A DNA stretch of 9,381 nucleotides from positions 1-9,381 of the forward strand of contig SCSY01000049.1 of assembly GCA_004298625.1 (NCBI GenBank). The letters are read 5' to 3'. Positions 6,037 to 9,381 of the stretch are shown here, piece by piece. The stretch's first letter is position 1; each line of letters begins with the position of its first letter. The position numbers were made by a program, and so were the translations under genes. The notes under the pieces were generated by a model. The model was not told the DNA's origin, did not search any database, and worked only from the letters and a program-made list of their open reading frames with translations. This stretch comes from Nitrospirota bacterium. Its GTDB lineage: Bacteria > Nitrospirota > Thermodesulfovibrionia > Thermodesulfovibrionales > UBA1546.

Positions 6037-6286
6037 GGAGGAACGCTAAAGCCCTCCGTGAGAGGGAAGCTGATCGTGAAATTAGAGCAGAGAGGAGTCA
6101 AAGTACCTGAATGGCTGAAAAGGGGCGCTAAAGGATGTTGATTAAGAATAGACATTGGAATGGATAACGGAGTGCTTATAACCGGAAGTCAAAGCGGAGC
6201 GGGGAAGTCGGTTATAAAAAACGGTATGCCGAAATGATCCGGTGGTCGAAGAAGTCTTGCGAATGAAGTGATCGAAGGAGGTTGTC
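6037..6286 (+). other. Unexplained 250-bp stretch inside the marR operon
   Basis: No convincing gene is seen here, although the flanking genes are tightly packed. The stretch is purine-rich. GGAGG (6037-6041) can pair with CCTCC (6053-6057), competing with a CCCTC/GAGGG hairpin (6052-6056 with 6062-6066). A longer inverted repeat sits at 6176-6217. CGCTAAAG occurs twice (6044-6051 and 6126-6133). Short open stretches exist: a 27-codon frame from GTG 6058 to TGA 6141, and one from ATG 6160 whose peptide includes GSQSGAGKS, a phosphate-loop-like string, ending at TGA 6237. Neither has a well-spaced ribosome site. It may be a decayed gene, a structured leader of the next gene, or a small RNA. 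Confidence 0.5.
6176..6217 (+). repeat. Inverted repeat TTATAACCG / CGGTTATAA
   Basis: TTATAACCG (6176-6184) and CGGTTATAA (6209-6217) are perfect reverse complements separated by 24 nt. The hexamer GAAGTC occurs at the start of the loop (6185-6190) and again at 6204-6209, overlapping the second arm by one base. A smaller hairpin CGG-TATG-CCG follows at 6222-6231. An A-run, not a T-run, follows the 9-bp stem, so it is not a + strand terminator. It may be an operator or an RNA fold about 70-110 bases before the AhpD-like gene. Function is unknown. Confidence 0.5.
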
Positions 6287-6874
6287 ATGATTCAGAAAAA
6301 AAAGTTTAAAAAGAAGGTATATATATTCCCTGTCTTTTTAAAAGATTTCTTGTTTTTTCACCGAAATATCCCCGCTTTTATCGCATCCCAGTTCCACAGA
6401 AGAATCAGCAAGGCATTTGAAGCAAAAATAATGCTTGCTGTTACATCCGTCAACGGCTGCAAATACTGCGCATGGTATCATTCAAGAGAGGCATTGAAGG
6501 CGGGCATGGATCAAAATGAAGTAAAGCAGTTACTGTCGAGTCAATTAACCGGGCAAATCGAAGATAGGGAGCTTGCAGCCCTGAACTTCGCGTTCCATTA
6601 CGCTGAGACCGATCAAAGACCGGACCTGGAACTTGTTAATAATTTATTTGAAGTTTACGGGAATGAGACTGCTTCTGAAATTTTGGTAAAGCTCCGAATT
6701 ATTTATTTCGGCAACCTCTGCGGAAATACATTCGAGGCATTTCTTTCAAGATTAAAAGGGGAGAGCCCGGAGAACAGCTTCTGGTTAAGCGAATTAATTA
6801 TTTTTTTAGCTGTTTCGCCGTTGTACGGTCTGATATCTCTGATGATGATGAGGAAGAATGAAGGGAGCTGGTAA
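6287..6874 (+). CDS. AhpD/carboxymuconolactone decarboxylase-like CxxC protein with C-terminal membrane helix
   Basis: This 195-residue protein contains the AhpD-type active-site pattern. E45 precedes AVTSVNGCKYCAWYH, with C58 and C61 forming the redox CxxC pair and H65 following. Such proteins act as thiol-disulfide reductases or peroxidases; the decarboxylase name of the family does not apply when the CxxC is present. The CMD-like helical domain covers about 25-155. A hydrophobic helix (about 168-188, SELIIFLAVSPLYGLISLMMM) sits at the C-terminus, followed by a short basic/polar tail, so the protein is probably tail-anchored. The basic N-terminus (KKKFKKK) may also contact the membrane surface. 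Start ATG 6287 has GAAGGAGG at 6274-6281. It probably serves a MarR-controlled redox defence role, and its partner is unknown. Confidence 0.82.
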   Translation: MIQKKKFKKKVYIFPVFLKDFLFFHRNIPAFIASQFHRRISKAFEAKIMLAVTSVNGCKYCAWYHSREALKAGMDQNEVKQLLSSQLTGQIEDRELAALNFAFHYAETDQRPDLELVNNLFEVYGNETASEILVKLRIIYFGNLCGNTFEAFLSRLKGESPENSFWLSELIIFLAVSPLYGLISLMMMRKNEGSW

Positions 6875-6875
6875 A

Positions 6876-7124
6876 ATGGACAAAATGCCGCACCAGATGA
6901 CGGATAAAGAATTAAAAGCCGAGCTTGAACGGCTCAGGGATAGCCTCTGCGACCTTGAGGACATGCATTTATTCACATTCGCAAAGACATCAGCTCACAT
7001 CGGTTCTGAAAAGGCGCAGAATATGCAGATAGAATTCGAGGAAGAATGCAGGATGCTAAACAAACGGATTGCAGAGATTGAAAAAGAACTGAAAACAAAG
7101 GGGGACACTGGTGAAAAAAATTAA
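6876..7124 (+). CDS. Small charged coiled-coil protein, function unknown
   Basis: This 82-residue protein is rich in Glu, Lys, Leu and Met. Two helices, about residues 8-32 (DKELKAELERLRDSLCDLED) and 51-75 (MQIEFEEECRMLNKRIAEIE), have heptad-like leucine and isoleucine spacing and probably form a helical hairpin or coiled coil. I do not recognise the family. The start is ATG 6876, one base after the stop of the AhpD-like gene. AAGGGAG at 6861-6867 gives 8-nt spacing, whereas the in-frame ATG at 6858 would overlap the upstream gene by 17 bases and lacks a ribosome site. Two cysteines (one per helix) could allow disulfide chemistry with the upstream CxxC protein, which is speculation. Tight coupling on both sides argues for a real protein. 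Confidence 0.75.
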   Translation: MDKMPHQMTDKELKAELERLRDSLCDLEDMHLFTFAKTSAHIGSEKAQNMQIEFEEECRMLNKRIAEIEKELKTKGDTGEKN

Positions 7125-7443
7125 AGTATTCGGCCGAGATAATCTGTCTTTAAAACAAAGCGTTCATGGCGCAAGAATGTGGGCTGTGGGTTTAGAAAAG
7201 GCAATGCTCACATATTTTGAGATGGAACCGCATACGAAATTCCCTGAACATTCCCATGAGGCCGAACAGATAACACTGGTGCTTGAAGGAGAATTGACTT
7301 TTAGATATGCTGAAAAAGAAGTTACATTGAGGCAAGGAGAGGTAATCGCAATCCCCTCGAATGCTGTTCATTCTGCTTTTACAGGAGACAAACCCTGCAA
7401 GGCAGTTGATGCATGGTCGCCGGTGAGAAAGGAGTATTTGTAA
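7111..7443 (+). CDS. Single-domain cupin protein (first of two)
   Basis: This 110-residue protein is a single conserved beta-barrel cupin. Motif 1 is H47-S-H49 followed by Q53 and G60 (HSHEAEQITLVLEG), and motif 2 is GEVIAIPSNAVH with H88. The three histidines should bind one divalent metal. The glutamate usual after HxH is replaced by Gln, as in many small cupins. Such proteins may be dioxygenases, isomerases or metal-dependent sensors, and substrate prediction is not possible. The GTG start at 7111 has AAAGGGGG upstream (7097-7104) and overlaps the previous gene by 14 bases, implying translational coupling. It is cytoplasmic, with no signal peptide. Confidence 0.86.
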   Translation: MKKIKVFGRDNLSLKQSVHGARMWAVGLEKAMLTYFEMEPHTKFPEHSHEAEQITLVLEGELTFRYAEKEVTLRQGEVIAIPSNAVHSAFTGDKPCKAVDAWSPVRKEYL

Positions 7444-7456
7444 ACATGAGCACATT

Positions 7457-7465
7457 GGAGGTGAT
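7457..7465 (+). promoter_or_regulatory. Extended Shine-Dalgarno site of the second cupin gene
   Basis: GGAGGTGAT is a nine-base match to the complement of the 16S rRNA 3' end, with GGAGG placed 7 nt before ATG 7469. It is the longest such match seen in the window and predicts strong initiation. The site also lies inside an 8-codon frame (ATG 7446 to TGA 7472) whose stop overlaps the cupin start as ATGA. Confidence 0.6.
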
Positions 7466-7468
7466 AAA

Positions 7469-7825
7469 ATGAGTGGATTTCCGGAATTTATGAGAAATTC
7501 CAGCAATGCAATTGCTGTTCATCAAAAAAGTGAAGGGGTAGAAGGCTATGTATTCGACGGCATTGACGGAAGTCAAATAGTGATATTCCAGTGCACAATG
7601 GGCGGGGTATCAAAAGAGCATGTTCATGACTTTGATGAATACTTCGTCGTTATTCAGGGTGAATACACACTGGGAATTGAAGGAAGAAAAATTAAATTGA
7701 CGGCTGGTCAAGAATATCATATTCCCAAAGGAACGCCGCATGACGGGGTGTTTACTGCCGGCACACGAACGATGAATGCCTTCGGTGGAAAAAGGGCTGG
7801 TAGGAAATATAAGGTGGCACGGTAA
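7469..7825 (+). CDS. Single-domain cupin protein (second of two)
   Basis: This 118-residue protein is a cupin with a complete metal site: H51-V-H53 (EHVHDFDEYF), E57 and, in motif 2, H91 (IPKGTPH). Glycine-rich turns at 64 and 80 fit the barrel. Compared with the preceding cupin it keeps the Glu ligand, and overall identity by eye is low, so the pair is not a recent duplication. A basic tail (GGKRAGRKYKVAR) ends the protein. The likely role is metal-dependent small-molecule binding or conversion; the substrate is unknown. ATG 7469 follows a nine-base ribosome site and lies 25 bp after the previous gene. The two cupins could form a heteromeric or sequential pair, which is inference. Confidence 0.86.
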   Translation: MSGFPEFMRNSSNAIAVHQKSEGVEGYVFDGIDGSQIVIFQCTMGGVSKEHVHDFDEYFVVIQGEYTLGIEGRKIKLTAGQEYHIPKGTPHDGVFTAGTRTMNAFGGKRAGRKYKVAR

Positions 7826-7842
7826 TTATCACGGATGCAACC

Positions 7843-8295
7843 ATGAACATTTTGATCAGGAAAGCACGGAATGATGATTTTAATAACATAGTTGAACTAT
7901 TTAAACAACTCTGGCCTGATAAGAAATCGAATCCGAAAAGACTTCTAACAGCATTTACAAGCATGATCTTATCAGAAAATTACGAGTTATTGTGCGCTGA
8001 AAAGGACGGTGTGGTGATTGGCTTTTGTTCATTGCTTTTATCGCATAATTTCTGGGTAGAAGGCAATATTCTATATATCACAACATTTATAATTGATGAA
8101 AAATACAGGAATCAAGGTATAGGGAAAAAGTTAATGGAGGCGGTGAACGAAATCGCCAGAGAAAAAGGGTGCAAAAAAATAGAACTGGAATCAGGTTTTC
8201 ATCGGAAAGATGCTCATACATTCTATGGAAAGATGGGATTTGATAAAAGGGCATATTTTTTCTCAAGAGATGTGAGACAAAAAACAAAAATCTAA
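7843..8295 (+). CDS. GNAT-family N-acetyltransferase
   Basis: This 150-residue protein is a GNAT acyltransferase that moves an acetyl group from acetyl-CoA to an amine. The CoA pyrophosphate-binding motif A, RNQGIG, is at 89-94 after the strand LYITTFIIDEKY. The C-terminal motif B, FYGKMGF, is at 127-133. The HRKDAHTFYGKMGF segment is typical of small-molecule acetyltransferases including aminoglycoside 6'-N-type relatives, but resistance cannot be claimed. The N-terminal IRKARNDDFNNIVELF is the usual first strand and helix. ATG 7843 has only a weak upstream site (ACGGA) and lies 17 bp after the second cupin, so it probably depends on coupled translation. It is cytoplasmic, and its substrate is unknown. 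Confidence 0.88.
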   Translation: MNILIRKARNDDFNNIVELFKQLWPDKKSNPKRLLTAFTSMILSENYELLCAEKDGVVIGFCSLLLSHNFWVEGNILYITTFIIDEKYRNQGIGKKLMEAVNEIAREKGCKKIELESGFHRKDAHTFYGKMGFDKRAYFFSRDVRQKTKI

Positions 8296-8309
8296 GGAGG
8301 TAAAAATTT

Positions 8310-9179
8310 ATGTTATGTAGAAGTATATTTCTCGTGTTAATTTTTGTCGGGTTACTTTCTGTAACTACAACAGGATATGGTGAGGACGTCACCGCAGGTT
8401 TCGCAGAAGTAAATGGCACGAAATTATATTACGAAGTGAAAGGTAAGGGACAGGCCATAGTCTTTATCCACAGCGGCGGTTTTGACCGTCGCATATGGGA
8501 CGACCAGTTCAACATCTTTGCTGAGCATTATAAAGCAATTCGCTATGACGTACGTGGATATGGAAAATCCCTGACCCCGACGAGGCCGTACTCCGATGAA
8601 GAGGATCTGTATCAATTGCTCAAGTTCCTGAAAGTCTCGAAAGCGCATATTGTCGGATTGTCTCTGGGCGGGCGTATTGCGATTGATTTTGCTCTCACGC
8701 ATCCTGAGATGGTCGAAACCCTGATTCCGGTTGCTTCTGGTTTGAGTGGCTACGCCTTTTCTCCCCAGGACATGATAGAGATATTGAAAATTGTGTATTC
8801 GATCCAGAAAGATGATGGTACCCCGGCAGGGGAAGTGTGGCTGCAAAGCCCTTATAATGCCCCTGCAATGGAGAATCCCGATGTTGCGAAGAAGCTGAGA
8901 CCCATTGCAATAGAGAACTCCCATGTTTGGCTGATGAATTTTCTGTTTCCGCGTCCTCCACTTCCGCTTGCCATCCAGCGGCTTTCAGAGATTCGCGTTC
9001 CCACCTTGCTGATTATGGGGGATCGGGACGTGCCGGGCATCAAGACTATTGTACAAATACTGGAAACCGGCATTCCAGGCGCTAAGAAAGTGATAATCTC
9101 AGGCGCCGGTCATGTTGTGAATATGGAAAAGCCCGAGGAGTTCAATCGTGTTGTTCTTGATTTCTTAAGCAAGCAATAA
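8310..9179 (+). CDS. Exported alpha/beta hydrolase
   Basis: This 289-residue protein begins with a signal-peptide-like segment: CRS, a hydrophobic core from about residue 6 to 18, then TTTGYGEDV with a probable cleavage near 24. No lipobox is seen. The mature part is an alpha/beta hydrolase: oxyanion-hole HSGG (54-57), DVRGYGKS (80-87), nucleophile S118 in GLSLGG, acid D240 in GDRD, and H268 in GAGHVVNMEKP. The complete triad predicts an active esterase, lactonase or similar enzyme outside the cytoplasm. Sequence style is near 3-oxoadipate enol-lactonase-like hydrolases, but export argues against that cytoplasmic pathway. ATG 8310 has AAGGAGG at 8294-8300. It ends 8 bp before the next gene's TTG. 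Confidence 0.9.
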   Translation: MLCRSIFLVLIFVGLLSVTTTGYGEDVTAGFAEVNGTKLYYEVKGKGQAIVFIHSGGFDRRIWDDQFNIFAEHYKAIRYDVRGYGKSLTPTRPYSDEEDLYQLLKFLKVSKAHIVGLSLGGRIAIDFALTHPEMVETLIPVASGLSGYAFSPQDMIEILKIVYSIQKDDGTPAGEVWLQSPYNAPAMENPDVAKKLRPIAIENSHVWLMNFLFPRPPLPLAIQRLSEIRVPTLLIMGDRDVPGIKTIVQILETGIPGAKKVIISGAGHVVNMEKPEEFNRVVLDFLSKQ

Positions 9180-9187
9180 GGAGAATC

Positions 9188-9381
9188 TTGATAAAGCAAA
9201 ACAAGTCAATTGATTTTTACGAAAACTATCCTGTCTCAATCATTATCTGCAGAAATGCTCTGTACATCCTTACTTGCATTGTTGGAGCCGTAATATTGTC
9301 GGGGTTCGGCGCATGGGCTGCTGTTTCATATTTGATTTACAGCGCTGCCATGACAGTCTGGGTGATGCGATTCAGATGTAA
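9188..9381 (+). CDS. Membrane protein with TTG start, cut by window edge
   Basis: A frame opens at TTG 9188 and continues to the last base without a stop (64 full codons visible). AAGGAG at 9178-9183, overlapping the hydrolase stop codon, sits 4 nt before the TTG. No in-frame ATG occurs until near the end of the visible part, so TTG is the best start. The visible part has a polar N-terminus (about 20 residues, KQNKSIDFYENYP) and two hydrophobic helices, about 23-41 and 43-60, followed by a basic, cysteine-containing RFRC. It is probably an inner-membrane protein with the basic loop in the cytoplasm. The family is not recognised, and total length is unknown. It is co-transcribed with the hydrolase by position. 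Confidence 0.65.
   Translation, partial: MIKQNKSIDFYENYPVSIIICRNALYILTCIVGAVILSGFGAWAAVSYLIYSAAMTVWVMRFRC

Noticed and set aside
5944..6309. Alternative genetic code with TGA as sense codon
   Set aside because: The exporter and PLP genes end with TGA at sensible points, and no long gene here contains an internal TGA.
6858..6860. Upstream ATG start for the coiled-coil gene
   Set aside because: It overlaps the previous gene by 17 bases and has no ribosome site; ATG 6876 has AAGGGAG at a good distance.
8424..8924. Long open frame on the minus strand opposite the hydrolase
   Set aside because: It is antisense to a protein with an intact catalytic triad, has no recognisable domain, and is composed as expected of a shadow frame. 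The same holds for the minus-strand frames at 1151-1633 and 2653-3234.
6287..9179. Beta-ketoadipate pathway (PcaC-like CMD plus PcaD-like hydrolase)
   Set aside because: The CMD-like protein has the AhpD CxxC-H centre and a membrane anchor, and the hydrolase has a signal peptide. No other aromatic-degradation gene is present.

Overview
The window is a bacterial chromosomal segment of moderate GC content. It was probably assembled from Illumina reads, since the first 13 bases match the 3' end of the standard Illumina adapter. All thirteen clear protein genes, one 30-codon small gene and one gene cut by the right edge lie on the + strand. Intergenic gaps are short, and most genes have strong GGAGG-type ribosome binding sites. 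There is no rRNA, tRNA, CRISPR array, insertion sequence or phage gene. The gene content alone does not fix the taxon. An anaerobic or facultative environmental bacterium, for example a Desulfobacterota- or Nitrospirota-like lineage, would fit, but this is a weak inference.

The left block (about 143-5341) reads as one transcription unit. It holds four unrelated-looking class I SAM-dependent methyltransferases (143, 1898, 3808, 4523), a YedA-like EamA/DMT exporter (939) and a PLP enzyme of the Cys/Met metabolism family (2668). Gaps are 13-74 bp and no terminator is visible. The combination suggests methyl transfer coupled to thiol or thioether metabolism, with export of a small product. The substrate cannot be read from the sequence.

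The two blocks are separated by 117 bp (5342-5458). This gap contains a TTGACA box and a 20-bp pseudo-palindrome (5394-5413) over the likely -10 region, directly upstream of a MarR-family gene. It looks like an autoregulated promoter.

The right block (5459-9381) is probably expressed from that promoter. It encodes the MarR regulator, a 30-residue one-helix membrane peptide, an AhpD/CMD-like CxxC protein with a C-terminal membrane helix, a small coiled-coil protein, two single-domain cupins, a GNAT acetyltransferase, an exported alpha/beta hydrolase and the start of a membrane protein with a TTG start. A plausible reading is a MarR-controlled stress or small-molecule response with redox (CxxC) and envelope components. 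A 250-bp stretch (6037-6286) inside this block has no convincing gene. It contains a 9-bp inverted repeat and short open stretches, and is the least explained part of the window.
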